From the NCBI RefSeq assembly GCF_024160875.1, contig NZ_JAIULA010000002.1, forward strand, positions 1-64,000: a DNA stretch of 64,000 bases, written 5' to 3'. The position numbers and the translations under genes were made by a program. The number at the start of each line of letters is the position of its first letter. Position 1 is the first letter of the stretch. This document shows, piece by piece, positions 1 to 7,579 of the stretch. Below the pieces are notes generated by a model, which was given only the letters and a program-made list of their open reading frames with translations, was not told the DNA's origin and did not search any database. This stretch comes from Ligilactobacillus ubinensis. GTDB lineage: Bacteria; Bacillota; Bacilli; Lactobacillales; Lactobacillaceae.

Positions 1-49
1 TTGTAAAATCCGTCCACATTTCTTCGCTCATTTGTTGTAAAATATTCAT
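1..49 (-). CDS. 5' end of an unidentified gene, cut by the window edge
   Basis: Only the first 16 codons are inside the window, reading MNILQQMSEEMWTDFT. The start ATG is at 47-49. A GAGAG-like ribosome binding site lies about 10 bases upstream and is weak. The short peptide looks helical and protein-like, but nothing in it identifies a family. A CopY-type palindrome at 86-97 lies upstream of the start. The opposite strand also has a frame ending at 38-40, so the gene could be on the other strand; the minus-strand reading is preferred for its composition only. Confidence 0.35.
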   Translation of the reverse strand, partial: MNILQQMSEEMWTDFT

Positions 50-52
50 TAG

Positions 53-119
53 GAAATAACTCTCTCTTTCATTGTTCGTTTGCAATTACAATTGTAACAG
101 AGAGTTATTTCTCTTTTTT
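53..119 (+). terminator. Hairpin with T-run on the plus strand
   Basis: Arms GAAATAACTCTCT (53-65) and AGAGAGTTATTTC (99-111) pair over 13 bases, and a T-rich run follows on the plus strand. The loop contains the palindrome TTACAATTGTAA. It looks like a plus-strand terminator, although no plus-strand gene is visible before it. It could instead be an operator region for the minus-strand gene at the edge. Confidence 0.4.
86..97. promoter_or_regulatory. Palindrome matching the CopY/BlaI operator consensus
   Basis: TTACAATTGTAA contains TACANNTGTA, the consensus bound by the CopY/BlaI/MecI repressor family. It lies 37 bases upstream of the minus-strand start at 49. The motif is short and AT-rich, so chance occurrence is quite possible. 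Confidence 0.3.
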
Positions 120-422
120 GTCTTTTTTTATTTCTACCCACAAATACTTTACACTAACATGTTGAAATATCAGGAAATTTTTCGCTTATATCAAAGCGTT
201 CCATATAAACTATACCAATTAGACAAAACAACTTCATAAAACTGTTGTTACAAAATGCTATAAGATATACAAATGTGATTAATATTCTTTGTTGACTGAA
301 GATATCCATACTCTTATATTAGTTTTTATTAACTATTTCTATACTATTTTCTTTTAGATTTGCTGAACTTAAAACTGCTGTACTTAATAATAATTTTTTT
401 ATAACTTAGTAATTAACGATAC
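120..422. other. AT-rich intergenic stretch, nothing recognised
   Basis: I see no convincing gene, RNA or repeat between the edge hairpin and the leuA terminator. Short frames here lack ribosome binding sites. Confidence 0.5.
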
Positions 423-478
423 AAAAAGACAATAATTTCTGCCACAACCTTGTCTATAGCATAAACTATTGTCTTTTT
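423..478 (-). terminator. Terminator downstream of leuA
   Basis: Inverted repeat AAAAAGACAATA (423-434) and TATTGTCTTTTT (467-478), a 12-bp stem with a long loop and T-run in both orientations. It lies 35 bases past the leuA stop and probably ends that transcript. Confidence 0.7.
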
Positions 479-513
479 CAATTATTGATTTGTACATCAA
501 CCTAAACGTATTT

Positions 514-1683
514 CTAATTTTTTTGCATCACCTTATCAAATTGTACCATAATCTGTTGCAATTCCTTTTCAGTTACAATCGGTTGATTATCGGCAACTTT
601 CTTGAAAATTGGGAAAATACTCCTCATTTCATCTTTCGTCACATGATATCCCATTTCATCTAATTTCACTGCAACTGCATGCGAACCAGATAATTTTCCT
701 AATGGGATAGAAGAATGTTCTACTCCAACACTTTGTGGTGTCAAAATTTCATATGTGGCATGGTTTTTCAAAAAGCCATCTTGATGAATTCCTGATTCAT
801 GCGCAAAAACATTTGCCCCTGTAATTGCCTTATTATGTGGTAATGGCATTTTAGATTTTTCGCTGATAATACTTGCCAACTCAAATGTTTTAGCCAAATT
901 AATACTATTTGTTGCTTGATAAAAATCTTTTCTAACATACATTGCAGCTGCTACTTCTTCTAAAGCCGTATTACCTGCACGTTCACCAATACCATTAATT
1001 GTACCTTCAATTCTAGTTGCACCATGCTGAATTGCTTCAAGTGCATTTGCCGTTGCCATCCCTAAATCATCGTGGCAATGAACAGAAAATGTGACTCGAT
1101 CAAATTCTGGAATATTTGTTTTTAAATAATCAAATAAGGCTCCAAATTCTTGTGGATTTGTATATCCTGTTGTATCTGGAATATTAATTACATCTGCACC
1201 TGCTGCAATTGCAGTTCTGACAGCTTCTACCAAGAAATCCCATTCTGTCCGTGTTGCATCCTCTGGCGAAAATTCAACATGCTCAAAATATTCTCTTGCG
1301 TAACTAACGCTTTCTTTGATTTGTTCAATCACTGCTTTTTTATCCATATGTAATTTGTATTCACGATGAATTGGACTAGTTGCAATAAACACATGTATTT
1401 GACCATTAGGAACATCTGCCAAAGCTCTTATTACCGCATCAATGTCTTTTTTCACACATCTTGCCAAACCAATAATATTGCAATTTTCTACTTCTTGTCC
1501 AATTCTTCTTACAGCATTAAAATCATTTTCTGAGGCAACTGGAAACCCCGCTTCAATTACATTTGCACCCCAATCTGCAATCTTTTTAGCCATCATTATT
1601 TTGTCTTCAATAGAAAAATTAACTCCTATTGTTTGTTCACCATCACGCAAAGTTGTATCAAAAAATTGTATTGTTTTCATCAT
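514..1683 (-). CDS. leuA: 2-isopropylmalate synthase-type enzyme without the regulatory domain
   Basis: The family condenses acetyl-CoA with 2-oxoisovalerate in the first committed step of leucine synthesis. The 389-residue protein has the TIM-barrel signatures: FFDTTLRDGEQ at 7-17, the metal-binding VHCHDD near 201-206 (His202, His204), the GERAGN loop near 233-238 and ESGIHQDG near 294. Typical LeuA proteins are about 510 residues, with a C-terminal LeuA dimer domain that senses leucine. This one ends where that domain would begin, so it should lack the usual feedback site. No leuB, leuC or leuD lies next to it. Expression is probably controlled by the leader peptide and attenuator just upstream. 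Homocitrate or citramalate synthase are alternatives within the superfamily; the leucine codons in the leader favour leuA. Confidence 0.82.
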   Translation of the reverse strand: MMKTIQFFDTTLRDGEQTIGVNFSIEDKIMMAKKIADWGANVIEAGFPVASENDFNAVRRIGQEVENCNIIGLARCVKKDIDAVIRALADVPNGQIHVFIATSPIHREYKLHMDKKAVIEQIKESVSYAREYFEHVEFSPEDATRTEWDFLVEAVRTAIAAGADVINIPDTTGYTNPQEFGALFDYLKTNIPEFDRVTFSVHCHDDLGMATANALEAIQHGATRIEGTINGIGERAGNTALEEVAAAMYVRKDFYQATNSINLAKTFELASIISEKSKMPLPHNKAITGANVFAHESGIHQDGFLKNHATYEILTPQSVGVEHSSIPLGKLSGSHAVAVKLDEMGYHVTKDEMRSIFPIFKKVADNQPIVTEKELQQIMVQFDKVMQKN

Positions 1684-1723
1684 AATAAATTCCTCCTAAA
1701 TATTTTTAAATTAAACAACAAAA

Positions 1724-1880
1724 AACGCCTCATTCGAGTAGAATGAGACGTTCACATGCTTGCTTCAAGCCCCATTCCACAATGGCAAATAGGACTCAGC
1801 AAAATCGCCAGAGTCCTCAGTCATAGTAGTAGGGCAAGTTCAATTAAATATCCTAATTTTTTTTGCTTATCCATACTGAG
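1724..1880 (-). promoter_or_regulatory. Leucine leader-peptide transcription attenuator of leuA
   Basis: Between the leader peptide and leuA the minus strand can form three hairpins. The first is AGGACTC/GAGTCCT (1811-1817 with 1791-1797), just past the leader stop. The last is a terminator: AACGCCTCATTC (1724-1735) pairs with GAATGAGACGTT (1741-1752), and a U-run follows on the RNA. A 12-bp antiterminator can form between 1769-1780 and 1738-1749, and it uses the 5' arm of the terminator, so the two are mutually exclusive. A ribosome stalled on the Leu codons at 1824-1832 would cover the first arm. A TTGACA box lies at 1931-1936. This is the classical layout of ribosome-mediated attenuation; function is inferred. 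Confidence 0.78.
1821..1874 (-). CDS. Leucine-rich leader peptide of leuA, 17 residues
   Basis: The peptide reads MDKQKKLGYLIELALLL, followed by TGA. Six of 17 residues are leucine, and the last three codons are all CTA. A good ribosome binding site, AAAGGAG, lies 8 bases before the ATG. It sits directly upstream of the hairpins that attenuate leuA, so its job is presumably to make transcription depend on the supply of charged leucyl-tRNA. No stable protein function is expected. Confidence 0.82.
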   Translation of the reverse strand: MDKQKKLGYLIELALLL

Positions 1881-1980
1881 AACTCCTTTCATTAATTACT
1901 TGTTATAAAGTTAACGTATTTTTTTAATAATGTCAAGATGTTTTTCATTAAATTATCAATTAAATTTAACATAATCTATT

Positions 1981-2559
1981 TTAGATATTGTGCACTGAAT
2001 TTAAAATATCTTTTGTTGATCGTACAAACGCTTTTTTGGGTAATAATTGTTGAAGAAAAATTTGCTGTAATTCAATACTACTATCCATACAAGCATCTTG
2101 TGCCACTACAACATTGTATCCATGTTGATATGCATCCTGTGCTGTTGCATAAACACCATTTGAAGTTGCAACACCAGTTATTATTACCGTATCAATATTA
2201 CGGCGCCGTAGTTGGCTATCTAAACTGCTGCCAAAAAAAGCACTTGGATTATATTTAGTTAGCTCATAAACATTTTGCTTATTGCCAAATGTTGCAATTT
2301 CAGGTATCAAAGATATACTTTCTGCATTATATGTTGCATTTTGTTTTATATCAGCCCATCTATCTGGAGATTGTAGTGTATTAAGATCAACATTAACAAG
2401 TACCTCTAAAGTAGATAATTTATTAAATTCAGTTAATAAATCTATATTGTTTTGAATAACTGCTTTTTTATCCGGCGTTTGTATCTGATTTACTATTCCC
2501 TGCTGCAAATCAATAACTATGATAGCTGTTTTACTTAAATTAAATTTTATTTTTTCCAT
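1981..2559 (-). CDS. Isochorismatase-family hydrolase with Gly in place of the catalytic Cys
   Basis: A 192-residue single-domain protein of the isochorismatase-like fold, which includes nicotinamidases, other amidohydrolases and true isochorismatases. The expected acidic residue is Asp17 in VIDLQQG, and Lys102 in ELTKYNPSAF matches the conserved lysine. The usual nucleophile motif is replaced: ITGVATSNGVYAT has Gly135 where hydrolases such as PncA carry Cys. True isochorismatases also lack this Cys and work through the Asp, so the protein may be an isochorismatase-like lyase/hydrolase or a non-catalytic relative. No menaquinone or siderophore genes are nearby. It is transcribed alone, with a clear start ATG. 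Confidence 0.8.
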   Translation of the reverse strand: MEKIKFNLSKTAIIVIDLQQGIVNQIQTPDKKAVIQNNIDLLTEFNKLSTLEVLVNVDLNTLQSPDRWADIKQNATYNAESISLIPEIATFGNKQNVYELTKYNPSAFFGSSLDSQLRRRNIDTVIITGVATSNGVYATAQDAYQHGYNVVVAQDACMDSSIELQQIFLQQLLPKKAFVRSTKDILNSVHNI

Positions 2560-2748
2560 TTTTTAATCCCTCTTCTAAATCATTTATTTTTTGCTACTTG
2601 ACCATAATTAACTGCATTATGTAACAAATATCCTCTTCGTCTTAAAATTAAGCTACATAAACACACAAGAAAATGTTGGCTATCTTTTAGCACATATTAT
2701 ATTTAGTAATATTGATATTTCTATAACATATACATGCTATTATAAGAG

Positions 2749-2770
2749 TAGTCATCATTAATAATGACTA
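2749..2770. repeat. 22-bp near-palindrome
   Basis: TAGTCATCATTA (2749-2760) followed by ATAATGACTA (2761-2770) is nearly self-complementary, with one mismatched pair. It lies about 190 bases upstream of the hydrolase at 2559. It could be an operator or a decayed terminator. The rest of 2560-2930 shows nothing I can name. Confidence 0.35.
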
Positions 2771-2934
2771 TGCTTTAACTAATATAGTACACACCTTCCA
2801 AAAATAAATTTGATAAGTAATTCATTAACTACGTGAATGATAATCTGAGACTTAAATAACTAGAATTATGATGTTAAATGTAACTAATTACCTTTTGATA
2901 CTCGCATTTCACCAATATATATTCAATGCTTAAA

Positions 2935-2965
2935 AAAGTCTAGGATCTTTATCCCAGACTTACCA
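2935..2965 (-). terminator. Terminator of the small minus-strand transcript
   Basis: Minus-strand arms AAGTCTGGGAT and ATCCTAGACTT, with AAAG between them, run straight into TTTTTT. The stem sequence recurs at two other terminators in the window (54036 and 60714), so it belongs to a repeated terminator family. Confidence 0.75.
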
Positions 2966-3085
2966 CTTTTTATCTAATTATCAGGAACCATTGTTATTGA
3001 ACATAGGAAAGAAATTATCTTCCCCCCTCCATATCTTACAAAGGCAAGTCACCTACTTGCTAGGAGATATGTGGATCACTTCCTT

Positions 3086-3124
3086 TCAGCAATTTTTACA
3101 AAACTTTTTGGGAAATGCATTCAA
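3086..3124 (-). CDS. Possible 12-residue peptide with a strong ribosome binding site
   Basis: AAGGAGG at 3133-3139 is followed after 8 bases by TTG, giving MNAFPKKFCKNC and a TGA stop. The peptide is basic and ends in a Cys-x-x-Cys. The perfect Shine-Dalgarno and its spacing are the main support. The frame lies inside the small transcript described for 2935-3165. It may be a signalling or leader peptide, or a small toxin; I cannot assign it. Confidence 0.4.
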   Translation of the reverse strand: MNAFPKKFCKNC

Positions 3125-3386
3125 TTTTTTCACCTCCTTAAATTAAAGAAGCTCTGATTCCAATTGCATTGTATCATTTTACTTACCTTTTTACTAGTTA
3201 TTACAAACTTAATTTTTATTAAAATAGCTTTTTTATTTCTGTCTGCTTATATTCTTCACTAGTGAAATGCACAACAAAAAAAGTTTCTCTCTTTCAAAAA
3301 AATATACAATATCTCTTGCATCAACTCATACCTGGATTAAAAATATAACTTCATAAAATAAAGCAAACTAGTACAAAAGATTAGTA

Positions 3387-3415
3387 TTGACATAAAGCAG
3401 AAAAAACGCTACCAT
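3387..3415 (+). promoter_or_regulatory. Promoter of the XRE regulator gene
   Basis: TTGACA (3387-3392), a 17-base spacer and TACCAT (3410-3415). Transcription should begin near 3422, which rules out an upstream TTG at 3420 as the start of the following gene. Confidence 0.6.
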
Positions 3416-3464
3416 AACATTGAATAATGCAACATATATATTGCGTAAAAAAGGAATGGTTGCT

Positions 3465-3653
3465 TTGAACAAAGTAAGAGAATATAGAAAAAGAAAAGGA
3501 TTATCTCAAATGGAACTAGCTAATAAAGCTGGTGTGACAAGACAAACCATAACTTTAATAGAAAATAACAAGTATAATCCATCGTTAGCATTATGCCTTA
3601 ATATTTCTAAAGCTTTAGACAGTGACCTAAACACTCTTTTTTGGGAGGAATAG
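3465..3653 (+). CDS. XRE-family helix-turn-helix regulator, small
   Basis: With the TTG at 3465 the product is about 62 residues: MNKVREYRKRKGLSQ, then MELANKAGVTRQTITLIEN and a short tail ending FWEE. This is a complete Cro/C1-type helix-turn-helix with no effector domain. The start is supported by AAGGA nine bases upstream and by agreement with related small regulators that begin just before the helix-turn-helix; an ATG at 3456 is an alternative. The next gene, three bases downstream, encodes a DUF3278 membrane protein. Such pairs are common in lactic acid bacteria, and the regulator probably controls its own operon. A clear promoter precedes it. Confidence 0.85.
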   Translation: MNKVREYRKRKGLSQMELANKAGVTRQTITLIENNKYNPSLALCLNISKALDSDLNTLFWEE

Positions 3654-3656
3654 AGA

Positions 3657-4172
3657 ATGAATAAAAAAATAACAAATAAAATGATAAAGTTTTTTTACGG
3701 TATAGAGGGGTTATTAGATGAATACAAAAAAACACAATTAGATAAATTTGGAAACATTGCTTTTATCATCACTTGGTGGTATTTGTTGATTTCAGGTTTT
3801 GTTGCGATGTTATTGTATGTCAACAATCCAAAAATTGCTGCTATATTCCTTATTGCTGGAAATCTATTAATATCTGCTTTGGCGCTTTTTTCAATTATTT
3901 ACTTTTTAAGAAAGAAAAAATTGGATATTGTGGAAGTTGACAAACGTGCGTATCCAGAAAAAAAGAAAAAGTATTTCAGAAAGAGTATCGGCTTAGCTGT
4001 CTATTTCGGAGTGGCAATCCATATCCTTAATGCAATAAGCGATGCAGTCATCCAAAATGAAAATTTTTGGACATCAATCAGTTCTGTAAGTAATATTTGT
4101 ACTGCAGTTTTTGAAGGTATTGCATTCGGAGTCTGTATGTATATAGTCTATTTACTTAGGTTAAAAAAATAA
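3657..4172 (+). CDS. DUF3278-type membrane protein paired with the XRE regulator
   Basis: A 171-residue protein beginning MNKKITNKMIKFFYGIEG, which resembles the start of DUF3278 proteins from lactobacilli. Four hydrophobic segments are visible, at about 32-55, 60-85, 110-128 and 145-165, with a highly charged loop at 86-108 (KKKLDIVEVDKRAYPEKKKKYF). Function is unknown for the family. The gene starts 3 bases after the XRE stop and is surely cotranscribed with it, so the pair probably works as a regulator with a membrane partner. Confidence 0.75.
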   Translation: MNKKITNKMIKFFYGIEGLLDEYKKTQLDKFGNIAFIITWWYLLISGFVAMLLYVNNPKIAAIFLIAGNLLISALALFSIIYFLRKKKLDIVEVDKRAYPEKKKKYFRKSIGLAVYFGVAIHILNAISDAVIQNENFWTSISSVSNICTAVFEGIAFGVCMYIVYLLRLKK

Positions 4173-4320
4173 ATATTTGTCACTGTCACTTATAAGAGCG
4201 CATACTAGTAAGCATCACTAAGTATAGCTGATATTTATAGTCCTAGTTGGATCGGCAAACACCTAAGCGGTTTACTTTGGAAAAGTGTTGCATTTAATTT
4301 GATAATTCAAGTCATAAAAG

Positions 4321-4363
4321 AGCCCCGTAATTGTTAAGTTTCTACGTCTAACAATTACGGGCA
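4321..4363 (-). terminator. Hairpin terminator, minus strand
   Basis: Arms near 4322-4337 and 4349-4362 (CCCGTAATTGTTA and TAACAATTACGGG) form a strong stem, with CTCTTTTAT following on the minus strand. It overlaps the end of a short frame that may be the relic of an integrase gene. Confidence 0.6.
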
Positions 4364-4413
4364 CTTTCGTTTACGGATTTTTGAATCGTTTGTGAGTCAT
4401 TTTGTGGGTCAAT
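4348..4413 (-). pseudogene. Possible 3' relic of a phage-type integrase gene
   Basis: A short minus-strand frame reads IDPQNDSQTIQKSVNESARN, then Cys and a TAG stop, directly followed by a terminator. The Gln/Asp/Asn-rich tail resembles the C-terminal tails I recall from tyrosine integrases of lactic acid bacteria. An in-frame stop precedes it, and no catalytic part remains. The assignment is tentative. It borders the XRE/DUF3278 pocket, which would suit the scar of an excised element. Confidence 0.3.
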
Positions 4414-4435
4414 CTAAAAATAAGAAAACAAAAAA

Positions 4436-4473
4436 AGCACTATAAACATTGACAATTCAACATTTATAGTGCT
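4436..4473 (-). terminator. Terminator of the suf operon
   Basis: AGCACTATAAA (4436-4446) pairs with TTTATAGTGCT (4463-4473), followed by a long T-run on the minus strand. It starts 11 bases after the sufB stop. Confidence 0.85.
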
Positions 4474-4483
4474 ATTACTAGGA

Positions 4484-5902
4484 TTATCCAACTGACCCTT
4501 CCATTTGGTATTCAATTAATCTATTTAATTCAACTGCATATTCCATTGGAAGTTCTTTTGTAAAAGGCTCTACAAATCCCATAATAATCATTTCTGTTGC
4601 TTTTTCTTCAGAAATACCGCGACTCATTAGATAGTAAAGTTGCTCTTCAGAAATTTTTGAAACCTTAGCTTCATGTTCCATTGAAACATTACCATTTAGT
4701 ATTTCATTAAATGGTATTGTATCACTTGCTGATTTGTCATCCATTATAATGGTATCACATTCAACATGAGCAAACGAGCCATCACTATCCCGTCCAAAAC
4801 GAACTTGACCACGATAATCCACCTGACCGCCATCTTTACATAATGATTTTGAAACAATTGATGAAGACGTGTTTTTAGCGTTATGAATCATTCGTGCACC
4901 TGTATCAGAATCAATCCCAGTGCCATCTGACGCAGCACCTGCAAAAGCAATCGACAACATTGTTCCACGTGCATGTTCACCGTTTAAGTACACGCTTGGA
5001 TACTTCATGGTTATTTTCGATCCTAAATTACCATCAACCCATTCCATTGTTGCATTTTCAAAAGCTTGTGCGCGTTTGGTTTCTAAACTGTAAACATTAT
5101 CTGACCAGTTTTGAATAGTTGTATAACGACAATAAGCATCTTTTAAAACATTAACTTCAACAACTGCAGCATGCAGACTGTCTTGTGAATAATTAGGAGC
5201 TGTACAACCCTCTACATAATTAACACTTGCGCCTTCATCAACAATAATCAATGTTCTTTCAAATTGCCCTGAATTACCTTCATTAATTCTAAAGTAACTT
5301 TGTATTGGCACATCCGTTTTAACACCTTTTGGTACATAGATAAAGGTCCCGCCTGACCAAACTGCTGAATTTAAAGCTGCCATTTTATTATCTTGCGGTA
5401 AAATTAATTTTCCAAAATACTGCTTAACTAAATCAGGATATTGTTGAACTGCATCATCTGTTGACATGAAAACAATGCCTAGTTTGGTAAAATCATCTTT
5501 CATATTATGATATACAACTTCTGACTCATATTGGGCTGAAGAACCAGCTAAATATTTTCTTTCCGCTTCTGGAACCCCTAAACGATCAAAAGTCTTTTTA
5601 ATGTCTTCTGGGACATCTTCCCAATTTCGCGCGACTTTATCAGTATCTCGCCGAAAATAGTTAATATGCTCAAAATCAAGAGTAGATAAATCGGGACCAA
5701 AATTTGGCATGGATAAACGTTGATATATCTTATAAGCTTTTAAACGAAAATCTAGCATCCATTGTGGTTCATTTTTAGCTGCTGATATCTCACGTACAAT
5801 ATCTTCTGTTAATCCTTCTCCTGTTGTAAAAACCGGTGTAATGTCATCTTTAAATCCATATTGATATTCGCCACCTAAAGTTGGCATTTCTTGTTCACTC
5901 AT
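4484..5902 (-). CDS. sufB: Fe-S cluster assembly scaffold protein SufB
   Basis: SufB joins SufC and SufD in the SufBC2D complex, on which Fe-S clusters are built in the cytosol. The 472-residue protein has the full family length. It shows the conserved beta-helix region ([20 protein letters not shown]), the [13 protein letters not shown] segment, and the C-terminal [17 protein letters not shown] with its conserved Cys, then DTIPFNEI. The C-terminal RGISEEKA matches the segment also present in SufD. It is the last gene of sufCDSUB and overlaps the sufU stop by four bases. A strong terminator follows. Confidence 0.96.
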   Translation of the reverse strand: MSEQEMPTLGGEYQYGFKDDITPVFTTGEGLTEDIVREISAAKNEPQWMLDFRLKAYKIYQRLSMPNFGPDLSTLDFEHINYFRRDTDKVARNWEDVPEDIKKTFDRLGVPEAERKYLAGSSAQYESEVVYHNMKDDFTKLGIVFMSTDDAVQQYPDLVKQYFGKLILPQDNKMAALNSAVWSGGTFIYVPKGVKTDVPIQSYFRINEGNSGQFERTLIIVDEGASVNYVEGCTAPNYSQDSLHAAVVEVNVLKDAYCRYTTIQNWSDNVYSLETKRAQAFENATMEWVDGNLGSKITMKYPSVYLNGEHARGTMLSIAFAGAASDGTGIDSDTGARMIHNAKNTSSSIVSKSLCKDGGQVDYRGQVRFGRDSDGSFAHVECDTIIMDDKSASDTIPFNEILNGNVSMEHEAKVSKISEEQLYYLMSRGISEEKATEMIIMGFVEPFTKELPMEYAVELNRLIEYQMEGSVG

Positions 5903-6354
5903 TTCATTCCCTCCTCATCATTTTCTAAAACTTGATAGACAGCTTTCCAGGCCAATGTTGCACATTTAATTCGCGCGGGAAATTGAGCAACTCCAGCTAA
6001 AATACTAGCATCACCCAAAATATCATCTAATTCATCTTCATCTGTTACTTTTCCCATCACCATATCAGAGAATAAAAGGACTTGTTTTTCAACTTCACTA
6101 CGTGTTTTACCGATAACTTCATCAGTCATCAAAGAAGCCGATGCTTGCGAAATAGTACAACCTGAGCCGCTAAATGCAATATTCTTAATTTTTCCATCGC
6201 TTAATTCGACTTCAACTATTAAAACATCCCCACAAGTTGGATTACGTAATTCCAATTTATGGCTCACTTTTTTTAAGTTTCCATGGTGATGTGGGTGTTG
6301 TGAATGCTCTAAAATTATTTGACGATAAAGATTATTTAATTTAGACAGTGCCAT
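5899..6354 (-). CDS. sufU: Fe-S assembly sulfur carrier/zinc-dependent transferase SufU
   Basis: SufU takes persulfide sulfur from the desulfurase SufS and passes it towards the scaffold. The start used here, [17 protein letters not shown], has AAAGGAG nine bases upstream and gives 151 residues. The three zinc-ligand cysteines are visible in RNPTCGD, GSGCTIS and IKCATLAW, along with the acidic ligand of the GD pair. The SufU-type insert between the second and third Cys is present, separating it from IscU. It overlaps the 3' end of sufS by 14 bases and the start of sufB by 4, so the three are translationally coupled. Confidence 0.94.
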   Translation of the reverse strand: MALSKLNNLYRQIILEHSQHPHHHGNLKKVSHKLELRNPTCGDVLIVEVELSDGKIKNIAFSGSGCTISQASASLMTDEVIGKTRSEVEKQVLLFSDMVMGKVTDEDELDDILGDASILAGVAQFPARIKCATLAWKAVYQVLENDEEGMK

Positions 6355-7579
6355 TTTGGAAGAACTCCTTTGTTGCAATAATTGCATCAACTAAACGCTG
6401 TGCATCTTCTTTGGTGTTATAAAAATAGAAACTTGCTCGTGCAGTCGCAGCAATATTTAGATAGCGCATCAAGGGTTGAGCACAATGATGCCCCGCTCTT
6501 ACAGCAACACCTTCCATATCTAGTGCAGTTGCAACATCATGTGGATGTAATCCTTTTAGATTAAATGAGATAACTCCTGTATGCTTTTTAGCATCGGGTG
6601 GACCATATATTGTTAAACCTTCAATTTGCTGTAATTTAGGTAATACATAGTCAACAAGTTCTTGTTCGTACCCCTTTATGTTGTTCATCCCTATTCGCGT
6701 TAAATAATCGATAGCTGCACCTAATCCAACTACTCCAGCAATATTTTGCGTTCCACCTTCAAATTTTAAAGGTGCTTTTTTGAATGTTGTCTCTTGTAAT
6801 TCAACCCAGTCAATCATTTCACCACCAAACTCTAACGGTGACATTGCAGCTAATAACTCGCTTTTACCCCATAAAATGCCAATACCTGTTGGAGCAAGCA
6901 ACTTATGTCCCGAGAAAGCATAAAAATCAGCATCTAACGCTTGTACATCAATTGGCATATGTGGAGTTGACTGAGCTCCATCTACAACCATGATTGCGCC
7001 ATGTTGATGTGCCATTTTGGCTAGCTTTGAAATTGGATTAACCACACCTAATACATTAGATGCATGGTTAACAGCCACTATTGCTGTTTTATCATTAATC
7101 ACGTCTTGTGCCTTATCTAAGTCAATAAAACCATCTGCTGTTAAATCTAAGTATCTCAATATAGCTCCATTTCGCTTCGCTAGTTGTTGCCATGGAACTA
7201 GGTTACTGTGATGCTCGGCACATGAAATAACAATTTCATCACCTGCTTTAACATATTTTTTACCATAACCTGCAGCTACCCAATTTAAAGCTTCAGTTGT
7301 TCCTTTAGTATAGATTATTTCTTCACGTGTTGGTGCATTTATAAAGCGAGCAACTTTATCCCTTACACCTTCAAATTGCTCGGTTGCTCTTTCAGCAAGA
7401 GTATGCACACCGCGATGAACATTTGCATTGTCTGTATAATAATACTTTGTGATTGCATCAATTACCACACGTGGTTTTTGCGTTGTTGCTGCATTATCCA
7501 AATATACTAGTTGTTCATCGTTGACTTGCTGATCTAAAATAGGAAAATCTGCACGATAGTTACTCATCCTTTTGTCCAT
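6341..7579 (-). CDS. sufS: Cysteine desulfurase SufS
   Basis: A PLP-dependent class II desulfurase that removes sulfur from cysteine and hands it to SufU. Signatures include YLDNAATTQKP near the N terminus, CAEHHSNLVPWQ, VDGAQSTPH, the PLP lysine in FSGHKLLAPTGIG and the active-site Cys in RAGHHCAQP. The ATG at 7579 (MDKRMSNYRADFP) has GAGAGGAAG seven bases upstream; an internal ATG at 7567 is a possible shorter start. The gene overlaps the sufD stop by about 20 bases. Length about 412 residues, as usual. Confidence 0.95.
   Translation of the reverse strand: MDKRMSNYRADFPILDQQVNDEQLVYLDNAATTQKPRVVIDAITKYYYTDNANVHRGVHTLAERATEQFEGVRDKVARFINAPTREEIIYTKGTTEALNWVAAGYGKKYVKAGDEIVISCAEHHSNLVPWQQLAKRNGAILRYLDLTADGFIDLDKAQDVINDKTAIVAVNHASNVLGVVNPISKLAKMAHQHGAIMVVDGAQSTPHMPIDVQALDADFYAFSGHKLLAPTGIGILWGKSELLAAMSPLEFGGEMIDWVELQETTFKKAPLKFEGGTQNIAGVVGLGAAIDYLTRIGMNNIKGYEQELVDYVLPKLQQIEGLTIYGPPDAKKHTGVISFNLKGLHPHDVATALDMEGVAVRAGHHCAQPLMRYLNIAATARASFYFYNTKEDAQRLVDAIIATKEFFQNGTV

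Larger units (their letters stand above)
2935..3165 (-). ncRNA. Candidate small structured transcript, about 220 nt
   Basis: An extended -10 element TGATACAAT reads on the minus strand at about 3166-3174, and a strong terminator ends at 2935. Between them lie a full AAGGAGG site, a 12-codon TTG-started frame, and a two-tier hairpin at about 3023-3072. In that hairpin GCAAGT pairs with ACTTGC around AGGTG, flanked by ATATCT and AGATAT. No known RNA family is recognised. It could be a dual-function small RNA, a type I toxin or a leader whose gene has been lost. Confidence 0.5.

Noticed and set aside
3420-3464. TTG at 3420 as the start of the XRE regulator
   Set aside because: It lies at or before the predicted transcription start of the TTGACA/TACCAT promoter and would add residues not seen in related small regulators.
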